Made by a program: the position numbers and the translations under genes
The notes under the pieces: generated by a model
Database searches by the model: none
What the model was told of the DNA's origin: nothing
What the model saw: only the letters and a program-made list of their open reading frames with translations
Part shown: piece by piece, positions 36,101 to 43,986 of the stretch
How the letters are laid out: each line of letters starts with the position of its first letter
Numbering within the stretch: position 1 is the stretch's first letter
NCBI GenBank assembly: GCA_948688495.1
Contig: CAPQSW010000001.1
Location: 1-64,000, forward strand
Direction: 5' to 3'
DNA length: 64,000 nucleotides
From: an uncultured Lachnospiraceae bacterium
GTDB lineage: Bacteria; Bacillota; Clostridia; Lachnospirales; Lachnospiraceae

Positions 36101-36215
36101 TTAAGGTTACGCTCTCTGTCTGAACAGCGGCTGCTTCTGCCAAAACCGGCGTCTGCACAAAGCCCATTGTCAGAAATAGAACCAATAACAGTGACCATAT
36201 ACGTTTCTTCTTCAT
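33162..36215 (-). CDS. secreted transglutaminase-like protein with tandem repeats and FN3-like modules
   Basis: About 1017 residues from MKKKRIWSLLLVLFLTMGF, a clear signal peptide after AGGAGG. A transglutaminase/protease-like core carries the catalytic triad C215 (RMAVCDGYSDAF), H244 (AHAWNM) and D259 (YHVDATWDDP). Two ~190-residue tandem repeats follow, each with the pattern ITGI..DVTGTYTG, MVDAGTYEV, CPGHQY and a C-x-x-C-x-x-x-Y-T-E-(D/E)-I ending (CIFCGHSYTEEI, CKLCGKIYTEDI). Two fibronectin-III-like modules (VSGVSYRLMLYQ; VSGASGYEIYMK) end the protein. No sortase motif is seen. Its substrate on the cell surface is unknown. Confidence 0.85.
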   Translation of the reverse strand: MKKKRIWSLLLVLFLTMGFVQTPVLAEAAAVQTESVTLTDENRYNPEYYEEPEAAYPLAGKSISRAARTQQTLEEYIVAALENFEETIDVSAYNVSRETAYEEYFRILNNNPQLFYVAGKCGISAYQGASTILSYKVTYLYNKETAIQMCEELEAAAEQAVAQVDTSLNDYEQALIVHDYLVQNCEYDYENYQNNRVPDISHTAYGSLVNRMAVCDGYSDAFSYIMEQKLGISCDVVSSQAMAHAWNMIEIGGKWYHVDATWDDPTGDNIGRVVHNYFLLSSSKISDSEHKHISWNELHVADSTTYDNAFWSKITSAICRNNGSWYYSKYQEDENDVTMQQAVKLVKKDELLSGSEEPVFSTSVWTTGDGRYYTSSYMYLAKADGKIYFNTPTDIRQIMEDGSVKTIYTPQDLSDKLIYGFTVRGNELWYAPQNEPLYEGYQQDIHKYTLQTVTGISAADVTGTYTGQPFTITVEGLKPGDVVQYKDANGMYQSVQPEMVDAGTYEVSYKVERNGYISFYGKASVAIGQADPDYEIPLGLTASSGSTLEDVQLPTGFTWQEPDTLLRETGSQTYTADFTPADTKNYRTVSVRITLEVTCPGHQYATEVTKEPTETEKGEAVFTCIFCGHSYTEEIDEMPEEITGITVANVAGVYTGRPYTITVEGTQSGDIVQYALKNDTDVVYRMEQPEMVNAGTYEVWYKVMRVGFQAFTGSVKVEIARVNPQYTVPQNLKGTSGTTLASIELPDGFLWQTDQATKLSKEGYNKFYVIYIPEDQVNYQPVKDIEVSVEVKCPGHQYRYVVTKKPTETQKGLKTYTCKLCGKIYTEDIAMISPERPAGVSGLKVTKQTDKSLSFAWKSVSGVSYRLMLYQGSKVVSTKYVTAGSCKYTKLKPGTIYTLRVTPYRVVNGKNVYAAATGSAKTATAPVKAKLSKAKRTGKNKVKLTWKKVSGASGYEIYMKTGNGKYKKIKIVGNAKTLSFTKSGLSKKKSYSFRIRAYTKVDRNKVYGAYSNVKKVK

Positions 36216-36254
36216 GTGCTGCCTCCTTATCTGCATTTTGGTTATTATACTCCC

Positions 36255-36286
36255 CCTATTATATAATAGGAAAGGTGGATTGACAA
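36255..36286 (-). promoter_or_regulatory. promoter with palindromic -10 region for the transglutaminase gene
   Basis: Minus-strand TTGTCA (36281-36286), 17 bases, TATAAT (36258-36263). The -10 lies in a perfect 16-bp palindrome (36255-36270, half-site CCTATTAT), which could be an operator. Confidence 0.6.
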
Positions 36287-36302
36287 GGAAAAGGTTTTCC
36301 AT

Positions 36303-36416
36303 ATCCTGTTCCCTGTTTTAGCAGTCTGCCTCTATCTTGGTTGTTATCCCTCTATTTTTCTTGGCAGTCTTCTCAATCTTCTTTATTCCTTACATTCCAA
36401 AATAACAAACTATATA
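36303..36416. other. AT-rich spacer without recognised feature
   Basis: Together with the sequence up to 36822 this is an unusually AT-rich gap of about 520 bases between the transglutaminase gene and dnaJ. Apart from the relic ORF and the dnaJ terminator listed separately, I see no gene or RNA here. Confidence 0.5.
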
Positions 36417-36650
36417 TTAATTTCCCACTGCCCTAACAGCGCTCGCACACATTTTTTTATTTGTAACAGGGGTAGTATACAATCTCTGCTCAATACCATA
36501 TAAAAGATTCTTTAAATCATTTTCATCTTTTACCTGAAATTTATTGCCATCAAACTTTACGTTTTCCACTCCCCGTATATCTTTTTTTCTGCTAATAATA
36601 AATATTTTCATTTGACTTTGCGAAGTTACATAATAATGCCAAAAAAATTG
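36417..36650 (-). pseudogene. probable remnant of an unidentified gene
   Basis: From an ATG at 36611 it encodes 64 residues (MKIFIISRKKDIRGVENVKF, then KDENDLKNLLYGIEQRLYT) ending in CASAVRAVGN. The protein-like sequence extends upstream of the ATG without a stop for 15 more codons (QFFWHYYVTSQSQ) and there is no ribosome binding site, so it looks like the 3' end of a truncated gene. It is AT-rich compared with neighbours, which suggests transfer. I do not recognise the family with confidence. Confidence 0.4.
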
Positions 36651-36779
36651 TTGAATTTAATGTCAAAAAAAAATTTATATATGATTTGAATTATATATCG
36701 CCTCTTTTCATATCCAAAACCCCGCCACAACTGGATTTTCTTATAAGAAAGTAAAGTGAGCAAACCCGCCTGCTAAGAT

Positions 36780-36816
36780 AAAAAGCTGTACCCTGCGACG
36801 TCCCACAGAATACAGC
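36780..36816 (-). terminator. terminator of the hrcA-grpE-dnaK-dnaJ operon
   Basis: On the minus strand GCTGTA-TT-CTG pairs with CAG-GG-TACAGC and is followed by TTTTTAT, just after the dnaJ stop. Confidence 0.75.
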
Positions 36817-36822
36817 CTGTCT

Positions 36823-37998
36823 TTACATATCTTCGAATGTTTCTTTTATCTTTCCCATAAATCCCTTTTTCTTCTTCTCTGCGCCTGCTGCGCCGTCCTG
36901 CTTTTTCAAAGACTGCCCGCTTACCTCGTCAAACCTGCGAAGCGCCTCCTTTGCCTCTCCGTTGAGATTCGTAGGCACCTGCACCACAAGCGTAACATAG
37001 TGGTCACCACGTACAGAAGAATTGCGCAGGGATGGGATTCCCTTGCCTTTGAGACGAATCCTGGTGTCTGTCTGTGTTCCCGGCTTCACATCGTACAGAA
37101 TATCACCGTCAATGGTGCTGATTCTTACCTCGCCGCCCAATGCTGCCTGGGCAAATGAAATCGGAGCCGTCGAATAAATATTCATATCCTGACGCTGGAA
37201 AATCGGATGCCTGCTGACATTTACCTCTACCAGCAAATCTCCTCTTGGTCCGCCATTGGTACCCGGCTCTCCCCTATCCCGGATACGAACGCTTTGACCA
37301 TTGTCGATTCCTGCCGGAATAGACACTTTGATCTTTTTACGCTTCGCAATGTATCCTGTTCCGTGACAGTCCGGGCACTTGTCTTTGATAATTTTACCAG
37401 TTCCACGACACTCTGGACAGGTCTGTACATTCTGCACCATACCAAGGAAAGACTGCTGGGTATAGACCACCTTGCCTTTGCCTCCGCACTTCGTACAGGT
37501 CTCCGGGCTGGTTCCTGGTTTGGCGCCAGTCGTATGACAGGTCTGACACTCGTCCTTTAACGTAATCTCAATCTCTTTCTCACAGCCAAAAGCAGCCTCC
37601 TCAAAGGTAATGCGCACTGCTGCCCGCAGATTTGCCCCCTTCATGGGACCATTGCTGGCAGAGGAACGCCTTCGCCCTCCACCAAACAAATCGCCGAATA
37701 TATCGCCAAATATATCGCCCATATCCATGCCGGAGAAATCAAATCCCCCGCCGCCTCCCATGCCGCCTTCAAAGGCAGCATGGCCGAACTGGTCGTACTG
37801 GCGTCTCTTATCTGCATCACTCAGCACCGCATATGCCTCAGATGCCTCTTTAAATTTCTTTTCTGCCTCTGCATCCCCCGGGTTCATATCGGGATGATAC
37901 TTTTTTGCAAGTGCACGGTATGCTTTCTTGATTGCTGCATCATCTGCATTCCTGTCAACACCCAGGACCTCATAATAATCTCTTTTCTGCTCTGCCAT
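36823..37998 (-). CDS. dnaJ: chaperone DnaJ
   Basis: Hsp40 co-chaperone that delivers clients to DnaK and stimulates its ATPase. 391 residues: J-domain with HPD (KYHPDMNPGDAEAEKKFKEA), a Gly-rich linker (FEGGMGGGGGFDFSG), four CxxCxGxG zinc repeats (CQTCHTTG, CTKCGGKG, CPECRGTG, CPDCHGTG; about 155-225), then the two client-binding beta domains. It ends the heat-shock operon. The gap to dnaK is 170 bases and contains repeats. Confidence 0.97.
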   Translation of the reverse strand: MAEQKRDYYEVLGVDRNADDAAIKKAYRALAKKYHPDMNPGDAEAEKKFKEASEAYAVLSDADKRRQYDQFGHAAFEGGMGGGGGFDFSGMDMGDIFGDIFGDLFGGGRRRSSASNGPMKGANLRAAVRITFEEAAFGCEKEIEITLKDECQTCHTTGAKPGTSPETCTKCGGKGKVVYTQQSFLGMVQNVQTCPECRGTGKIIKDKCPDCHGTGYIAKRKKIKVSIPAGIDNGQSVRIRDRGEPGTNGGPRGDLLVEVNVSRHPIFQRQDMNIYSTAPISFAQAALGGEVRISTIDGDILYDVKPGTQTDTRIRLKGKGIPSLRNSSVRGDHYVTLVVQVPTNLNGEAKEALRRFDEVSGQSLKKQDGAAGAEKKKKGFMGKIKETFEDM

Positions 37999-38060
37999 GA
38001 CAAACTCCCTTTTTTTCAGATTCTACCAGGTAATTGTGAAAACCAACCGCTTCGTGCCCC

Positions 38061-38082
38061 AAGGTAGTTATAAGGTAGTTAC
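38061..38082. repeat. tandem 11-bp repeat between dnaK and dnaJ
   Basis: AAGGTAGTTAT is followed directly by AAGGTAGTTAC. It adjoins the 27-bp direct repeats described separately. Confidence 0.6.
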
Positions 38083-38087
38083 GCTGC

Positions 38088-38160
38088 ACCAGGCTCGAAA
38101 ACACCTCGCCAAGTTGCAGGTAACGACGTACGTACTAAGTTCGAAAACACCTCACTAAGT
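38088..38160. repeat. two 27-bp direct repeats between dnaK and dnaJ
   Basis: Copies at 38088-38114 and 38134-38160, starting 46 bases apart, match in 22 of 27 positions; all five differences are transitions (C/T or G/A). The shared core is TCGAAAACACCTC. In the second copy the core is flanked on both sides by ACTAAGT. It lies in the transcribed spacer of the heat-shock operon. Confidence 0.65.
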
Positions 38161-38168
38161 ACTCACAA

Positions 38169-40034
38169 TCACACTTCCTTATAATCTGCGTCCACCACAT
38201 CATCATCTGCACTGCTGTAAGATGCATCTCCCATGTCAGGACCTGCACCTTGGGCTCCCTGGGCTGCCTGTGCATTCTCATACATCTTTGCAAATACTTT
38301 CTGTGCACTCTCCATAAGCTTCTCTTTGGCTGCCTTCATCTCGCCAACCTGGTCATCTGTCATCTCCTCCGCATTGGGATGAGCCTCAACCATAGCCTTT
38401 AATGCATTCAAATCTGCCTCTACTGCTGACTTGTCTGCCGCATCTATATTAGCGCCTACTTCTTCAAGCGCTTTCTCTGTCTGGAATACAAAGGAATCAG
38501 CATCGTTTCTGGTATCAATAGCTTCCTTACGCTTCTTATCCTGTGCCTCAAACTCCGCTGCCTCCTTGACAGCCTTATTAATGTCGTCTTCAGACATATT
38601 GGAACCTGCCGTAATCGTAATATGCTGCTCTTTTCCAGTCCCCAGGTCTTTCGCCGATACGTTTACGATACCGTTCGCATCAATGTCAAAGGTAACTTCA
38701 ATCTGAGGTACGCCGCGCCTTGCAGGCGGAATGCCATCCAGACGGAACTGTCCTAAGGATTTGTTATCTCTTACAAACTGACGCTCACCTTGTACAACAT
38801 TGATGTCAACGGCTGTCTGGTTATCTGCCGCCGTTGAGAAAATCTGACTGTGCTTGGTCGGAATGGTTGTATTTCGCTCAATCAACCTGGTAGCAACACC
38901 ACCCATTGTCTCAATAGACAGGGATAATGGTGTTACATCCAGAAGAAGGATCTCACCTGCACCTGCATCTCCGGCAAGTTTACCACCCTGGATAGACGCT
39001 CCCAATGCCACGCACTCATCCGGATTCAGGGACTTGCTTGGATCTTTCCCAGTCAACTGCTTTACTTTATCCTGTACAGCCGGGATACGTGTAGAACCAC
39101 CTACCAAAAGCACCTGGCCCAGCTCGGAAGCGGTAAGTCCTGCATCCTTCAATGCGTTCTGTACTGGAACTGCTGTGCGCTCTACCAAATCATGTGTCAG
39201 TTCATCAAATTTAGCCCTTGTCAGGTTCATGTCAAAATGCTTGGGACCCTCCGCAGTTGCTGTGATAAATGGAAGATTGATATTGGTTGTCGTTGCGGAA
39301 GAAAGCTCTTTCTTGGCTTTTTCTGCTGCTTCTTTCAATCTCTGTAATGCCATCTTATCAGTTGAGAGGTCAATCCCCTCCGTCTTCTTGAACTCTGCCA
39401 GCATATAGTCTGTAATCTTCTGGTCAAAATCGTCACCGCCCAGACGGTTATCTCCTGAAGTCGATAATACTTCAATAACACCCTCGCCAATCTCAATGAT
39501 AGATACATCGAAGGTACCACCGCCTAAGTCATATACCATAATTTTCTGTTCTTTTTCATTGTCAAGGCCATACGCCAAAGCTGCTGCCGTAGGCTCGTTG
39601 ATGATACGCTTCACATCCAGCCCGGCAATCTTGCCTGCATCCTTGGTTGCCTGACGCTGTGCATCATTGAAATATGCCGGAACAGTAATTACCGCTTCTG
39701 TCACTTTCTCACCCAGATAATTCTCTGCATCTGCTTTTAACTTCTGCAGAATCATAGCAGAAATTTCCTGTGGGGAATATTTCTTGTCGTCGATCGCTTT
39801 CTTGCTCTCTGTTCCCATCTCCCTCTTAATGGAAGAAATGGTCTTTTCTGCATTGGTGACTGCCTGACGCTTTGCAGGCTCACCCACAAGACGCTCACCG
39901 GTCTTTGTAAACGCAACAACAGACGGTGTTGTTCTTGCTCCTTCTGTATTGGCGATAACCACTGGCTTACCACCTTCCATAACTGCCACACAGCTGTTTG
40001 TTGTTCCTAAATCGATACCAATAATCTTGCTCAT
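38169..40034 (-). CDS. dnaK: chaperone DnaK (Hsp70)
   Basis: Central Hsp70. 621 residues: ATPase domain with IGIDLGTTNSCVAVMEGG, VYDLGGGTFDVSIIEIG and LLVGGSTRIPAVQDKV; substrate-binding domain from about 360 (LLLDVTPLSLSIETMGG); helical lid; and the C-terminal tail ends in ADYKEV, close to the EEVD-like end seen in many bacteria. Like other Gram-positive DnaKs it lacks the ~24-residue insertion in subdomain IIA found in E. coli. Confidence 0.98.
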   Translation of the reverse strand: MSKIIGIDLGTTNSCVAVMEGGKPVVIANTEGARTTPSVVAFTKTGERLVGEPAKRQAVTNAEKTISSIKREMGTESKKAIDDKKYSPQEISAMILQKLKADAENYLGEKVTEAVITVPAYFNDAQRQATKDAGKIAGLDVKRIINEPTAAALAYGLDNEKEQKIMVYDLGGGTFDVSIIEIGEGVIEVLSTSGDNRLGGDDFDQKITDYMLAEFKKTEGIDLSTDKMALQRLKEAAEKAKKELSSATTTNINLPFITATAEGPKHFDMNLTRAKFDELTHDLVERTAVPVQNALKDAGLTASELGQVLLVGGSTRIPAVQDKVKQLTGKDPSKSLNPDECVALGASIQGGKLAGDAGAGEILLLDVTPLSLSIETMGGVATRLIERNTTIPTKHSQIFSTAADNQTAVDINVVQGERQFVRDNKSLGQFRLDGIPPARRGVPQIEVTFDIDANGIVNVSAKDLGTGKEQHITITAGSNMSEDDINKAVKEAAEFEAQDKKRKEAIDTRNDADSFVFQTEKALEEVGANIDAADKSAVEADLNALKAMVEAHPNAEEMTDDQVGEMKAAKEKLMESAQKVFAKMYENAQAAQGAQGAGPDMGDASYSSADDDVVDADYKEV

Positions 40035-40110
40035 AATAGAGACCTCCTTAAAAATTGATTATTATCTAGTTTCACTCACGCGCCAACCCCATCGCTGGCT
40101 GCGCAGTATC

Positions 40111-40797
40111 CTACTGAACTACTGCTACCATACTGTGTCTTACCACACTATCCCGGTACATATAACCTCTTTGAAGCTCTTGTGCCACGATACCGGATTC
40201 AAATTCATCACTCTCCACCTGCATAACTGCATTGTGGAACTCAGGATTAAACTCCGTTCCCACAGCTTCAATCGGTTTTACCTCCAGATTCTCCAGTTCT
40301 GTCATAAGCTGCTTATATATTTTATCCATTCCTTCTACAAAAGGATCGTCCTTTGCATCATCAGGAACAGCGGATAAACCTCTTTCAAAATTATCTACTA
40401 CAGGAAGGATTTTCTCAATGATACTCTTAGCACCCACCTCAAACATCTGGGCCTTTTCCTTCTCTGTCCGCTTGCGGAAGTTATCAAATTCTGCCATTTG
40501 CCGCTGAACACGGTCATTCAGCTCAGCAATCTTTTCTTCCTGCTTATCCTTCTTATTTTTCTTCTTAAATAATCCCTTTTTCTCATCCTGGGCATTTTCT
40601 TCTACTGAACCGTCTTCTGCCCCTGCTTCTTTGCTCCCGGTTTCCTCTGTCTGGGAAGATGTATCTGTTTCTTCCGAGCTTTCTAAATTTTCTTCTGGAT
40701 TCTGTGCATCTTCTGATTCTGCATTTTCTTTTATACCATCCACATCTTCCATATCCTCTGCCTTTGTATCTACGTCTTTATTCTCTGTAGCTTCCAT
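40111..40797 (-). CDS. grpE: nucleotide exchange factor GrpE
   Basis: Releases ADP from DnaK. 228 residues: a long acidic, low-complexity N-terminus (1-75, E/D/S/T rich), a basic KKKNKKDKQEEK segment, a coiled coil, and the C-terminal beta domain ending GYMYRDSVVRHSMVAVVQ. The acidic extension makes it longer than E. coli GrpE (197). Located between hrcA and dnaK. Confidence 0.95.
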   Translation of the reverse strand: MEATENKDVDTKAEDMEDVDGIKENAESEDAQNPEENLESSEETDTSSQTEETGSKEAGAEDGSVEENAQDEKKGLFKKKNKKDKQEEKIAELNDRVQRQMAEFDNFRKRTEKEKAQMFEVGAKSIIEKILPVVDNFERGLSAVPDDAKDDPFVEGMDKIYKQLMTELENLEVKPIEAVGTEFNPEFHNAVMQVESDEFESGIVAQELQRGYMYRDSVVRHSMVAVVQ

Positions 40798-40819
40798 ATC
40801 TGCTCACCTCTCTGCTTGC

Positions 40820-41860
40820 TTATTTATCTTTCTTTTTTTGAAATACGGCATCTAATTGTGTTTTCAAAGTCTTTAGATTGTCCATAACATTCTCATAATC
40901 CATTCGCTTGGGTCCAATAATTCCGATCGTCCCCTGCATTCCATCACCAATCTGATATGTGGCCGTCACTACACTGCAGTCTTTCATATTCTGGATAGGT
41001 GATTCGTCTCCAATATATACCTGAATCCCGGTCTGTTCTTCTGAGGACAGCGTCTCATTTACCAGAGTGACCAGTTGCTTTTTCTCTTCAAAAGCATTTA
41101 ACAATTCACTTGCCTTCTGTGAATCGCTCAATTCCGGATATTTCAATATGTTAGTCGTACCGCTGGTATAAACTTCCAGGTCTTCATCCTCCTGAAAGGC
41201 TCCGGCCAACGCATCTAAGACATCACTCACAATGTTGCTGTGTATTCCCGCCTGCTCTTTGAGCCTTGCTATCGTTGCCAGATTAATCTGGTCTGCTGAC
41301 AACCCATTCAATCCACTGTTCAACAAGATATTCAGCTTCAGCAAAGTTTCATTATCTAAGGCTTCCCTGGTAGAAATCATCTTATTCTTTACCAGATTAC
41401 CCTCTGTCACAATAACAGCCAGAAGCTGTTCCTCATCCACCTGTGAAAGCTGTAAAAACTTTACCTTGTTCCGCTGATAGGAGGGAGCCGTTATCATCGC
41501 CGTATAGTTCGTATTCGTCGCTAAGACTTTTGCCACCTGCTGCAAAACCTGCTCCATACGCTCCGTATGTTCAATCATAAACTCCTTCATCTCTGTGACT
41601 TCCCGGTCTTTTTCCACAATCAGGTTGTCTACATAGAAGCGGTAGCCCTTATCAGAAGGAATTCTGCCGGCAGAGGTATGTGGCTGTAAGATATAGCCCA
41701 ACTCCTCCAAATCTGACATCTCATTACGGATTGTTGCAGAACTCAGATTCAAATCTGAATATTTGGAAATTGTCCTGGAACCTACCGGTTCGCCTGTATC
41801 CAGGTAATTGCGGATAATAGCGTTTAAAATTTTGGTTTTCCGTTCGTCCAATTCCTGCAT
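40820..41860 (-). CDS. hrcA: heat-shock repressor HrcA
   Basis: Represses the dnaK (and groE) operon by binding CIRCE; GroEL assists its folding. 346 residues from MQELDERKTKILNAIIRNYL, with AGGAAGG upstream; the frame is open to 41893. Winged helix: DTGEPVGSRTISKYSDLNLS then SATIRNEMSDLEELGYILQP. The C-terminal part has the GAF-like inserted-dimer domain (QVDEEQLLAVIVTEG) and GTIGIIGPKRMDYENVM. It is autoregulated through the CIRCE directly upstream. Confidence 0.96.
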   Translation of the reverse strand: MQELDERKTKILNAIIRNYLDTGEPVGSRTISKYSDLNLSSATIRNEMSDLEELGYILQPHTSAGRIPSDKGYRFYVDNLIVEKDREVTEMKEFMIEHTERMEQVLQQVAKVLATNTNYTAMITAPSYQRNKVKFLQLSQVDEEQLLAVIVTEGNLVKNKMISTREALDNETLLKLNILLNSGLNGLSADQINLATIARLKEQAGIHSNIVSDVLDALAGAFQEDEDLEVYTSGTTNILKYPELSDSQKASELLNAFEEKKQLVTLVNETLSSEEQTGIQVYIGDESPIQNMKDCSVVTATYQIGDGMQGTIGIIGPKRMDYENVMDNLKTLKTQLDAVFQKKKDK

Positions 41861-41886
41861 CACAATCTTCCTTCCTATTTCGATTG

Positions 41887-41913
41887 TTAGCACTCAACTT
41901 TTAAGAGTGCTAA
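41887..41913. promoter_or_regulatory. CIRCE operator (HrcA binding site)
   Basis: TTAGCACTC, nine bases, GAGTGCTAA: a perfect match to the CIRCE consensus, between the promoter and the hrcA start. Confidence 0.97.
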
Positions 41914-41926
41914 CATCCATGTATCT

Positions 41927-41955
41927 AAGATAGCACTATCAAAATTTATTGTCAA
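41927..41955 (-). promoter_or_regulatory. sigma-A promoter of hrcA-grpE-dnaK-dnaJ
   Basis: TTGACA (41950-41955), 17 bases, TATCTT (41927-41932) on the minus strand, with CIRCE 13 bases downstream of the -10 box. Confidence 0.8.
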
Positions 41956-41993
41956 TAGAAAATTGAGAATTTATACTTTGTTAATAAATTAAA

Positions 41994-42033
41994 CAACAGT
42001 TCAGCCAACTTACTTCGGCTGGCTGAACTGTTG
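41994..42033 (-). terminator. terminator of asnB
   Basis: CAACAGTTCAGCCA and TGGCTGAACTGTTG form a perfect 14-bp stem with a 12-base loop, then TTTAATTTATT on the minus strand. Confidence 0.8.
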
Positions 42034-42049
42034 CCATCTTGTTCCTCTA

Positions 42050-43909
42050 TCAATTTCCGCGTACTTTTATTTCATACTTTTCCATCCAGGCATTGACCTG
42101 AATCAGATACGCAAGCATCTGCGGCCCCGCCATCAACTGTCCATACCAGGGCCTCCCATAATCCGAAGGACGCGCCAGAAATGCTTCTACTTTATCTTTG
42201 TTCAGAAACTGCAATACCGGGGCATTGCCATCCAGCAGCATTTCACGCATCTTTCCCTTCAATAGATTCTCATAACGCGGGTCATAGGTCTTAGGATACG
42301 GGGATTTTCTGCGAAACAGCACATCATCCGGCAAAATTCCCCTGCCAGACTGACGGAGCAGATTTTTCACCACGCCGTCTTTCGCTTTCATCTCCCAGGG
42401 TACATTCCATACATATTGAACGATTCTGGTATCTGCAAAAGGAACCCTCGCTTCCAACCCGCTGTACATGCTGGTACGGTCCATACGGTTCAACAACGTC
42501 TGCATAAACCATCTGAGATTCAGCCAAGAAATTTCCCGCCGTCTCGCCTCCTGCGGGCTGTCCTCCTGGCATCTCGGCGTCTCTGCAATGGATTTCTGAT
42601 AACTTTCCCTTACATATTCATCCATGCGCAGATAGTCCAGAAATTCGTCTGCAAGCAGTTCTTTCCTCGGGGCAAGATCCATCGTCCAGGGAAAAGTATC
42701 CGCTTCAAAACACTCTTTCTTGTGAAACCAGGGATAACCCCCGAAAATCTCATCCGCACATTCCCCAGTCAAAGTCACCTTATGGCTTTTGCTTACCAGA
42801 GAACAGAAATAAAGCATGGAAGAATCCACATCCGCCATCGCCGGCAGGTCATGTGCCTTCACAGATTCAAACAACATCTTAATCTGATTGTCATTGTCAC
42901 ACTCCAGGAAATGATGTTCTGAGCCAATATACTTCACCATTTCTTCCACATATGGCCTATCCTGGGCAGGTTGGAATGCATTTGCCTTAAAATTCTTCTG
43001 ATTATCCACGAAATCAAAAGAAAATGTTGTAAGCCTTTTCCCCTGCTTCTTTAATTCCGCTGCACACACGGCAGATACAAGGCTGCTGTCCACGCCGCCA
43101 GACAAAAACGTACAAATCGGCACATCCGATACCATCTGACGGCGAATGGCGTCCTGCACCAGCTCGGAAACAGTCTCAACCGTCCTCTCATAACTATCTG
43201 GATGAGGATAACTATTAAGACGCCAGTAAGTCTTTCTCTGTAACGCCCGCTTTTTTCCATAAGTAACATACTCCCCTGGGCATACCTCCCGCATTCCCCG
43301 GAACACGCCGCATCCCGCGCTTCTCGCCGGCCCGATGCCAAAAACCTCATTTAATCCGTCCCTGTCAAGCTCCGCCGTCACTGACGGGTGCGCCAAAATC
43401 CCCTTCAGCTCAGAGGCAAAAATCAGTTCCTCCCCTTTCTTCATATAAAACAAAGGCTTCACACCCATGGGGTCGCGGAACAGATACACCATATCTTTCC
43501 CTTCATCCAAAATGGCAAACGCAAAAATGCCATTAAGCCTTGCAGCGATTTCTTCACCATATTCCATAAAACCCAGTAAAATAACTTCCGTATCACAGGA
43601 AGTCTCAAAACGCCATCCCTTATCTTCCAAATCCCTGCGCAATTCCTTCGCATTATAAAGCTCGCCATTATACGCTATGGCACAGCAACGCCCTTTCTGT
43701 TCTCGCACCATAGGCTGATGCCCGCCGGACAAATCAATGATGGAAAGACGGCTGTGAGACAACCCGCACTGGCCGCTCAGATAAATTCCCGCATCATCCG
43801 GTCCCCTCCGATGCAGTTCTTCATGCATAGCAACAAGGATGGAACGATAATATGTCCCATCCTCCTCATAATCCTTTTCTCTATGATAAAATCCTGCTAT
43901 TCCGCACAT
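42050..43909 (-). CDS. asnB: asparagine synthase (glutamine-hydrolysing)
   Basis: Makes asparagine from aspartate, ATP and glutamine. 619 residues from MCGIAGFYHREKDYEEDG, which exposes Cys2 as the glutaminase nucleophile; AGGAG precedes it and the frame is open to 43978. The N-terminal Ntn domain has RLSIIDLSGGHQPM and YNGELYN; the synthetase PP-loop FLSGGVDSSLVSAV is at 268-281. It belongs to the AsnB/AsnO-type families found alone, and a role in amidating cell-wall or other substrates cannot be excluded. Confidence 0.92.
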   Translation of the reverse strand: MCGIAGFYHREKDYEEDGTYYRSILVAMHEELHRRGPDDAGIYLSGQCGLSHSRLSIIDLSGGHQPMVREQKGRCCAIAYNGELYNAKELRRDLEDKGWRFETSCDTEVILLGFMEYGEEIAARLNGIFAFAILDEGKDMVYLFRDPMGVKPLFYMKKGEELIFASELKGILAHPSVTAELDRDGLNEVFGIGPARSAGCGVFRGMREVCPGEYVTYGKKRALQRKTYWRLNSYPHPDSYERTVETVSELVQDAIRRQMVSDVPICTFLSGGVDSSLVSAVCAAELKKQGKRLTTFSFDFVDNQKNFKANAFQPAQDRPYVEEMVKYIGSEHHFLECDNDNQIKMLFESVKAHDLPAMADVDSSMLYFCSLVSKSHKVTLTGECADEIFGGYPWFHKKECFEADTFPWTMDLAPRKELLADEFLDYLRMDEYVRESYQKSIAETPRCQEDSPQEARRREISWLNLRWFMQTLLNRMDRTSMYSGLEARVPFADTRIVQYVWNVPWEMKAKDGVVKNLLRQSGRGILPDDVLFRRKSPYPKTYDPRYENLLKGKMREMLLDGNAPVLQFLNKDKVEAFLARPSDYGRPWYGQLMAGPQMLAYLIQVNAWMEKYEIKVRGN

Positions 43910-43986
43910 ATCATCTGCTCCTGTTTTCACATTTACTCCATTATATCGTGAAAAAACAGAAAATATGTAACTTATCAAAAAACTTC

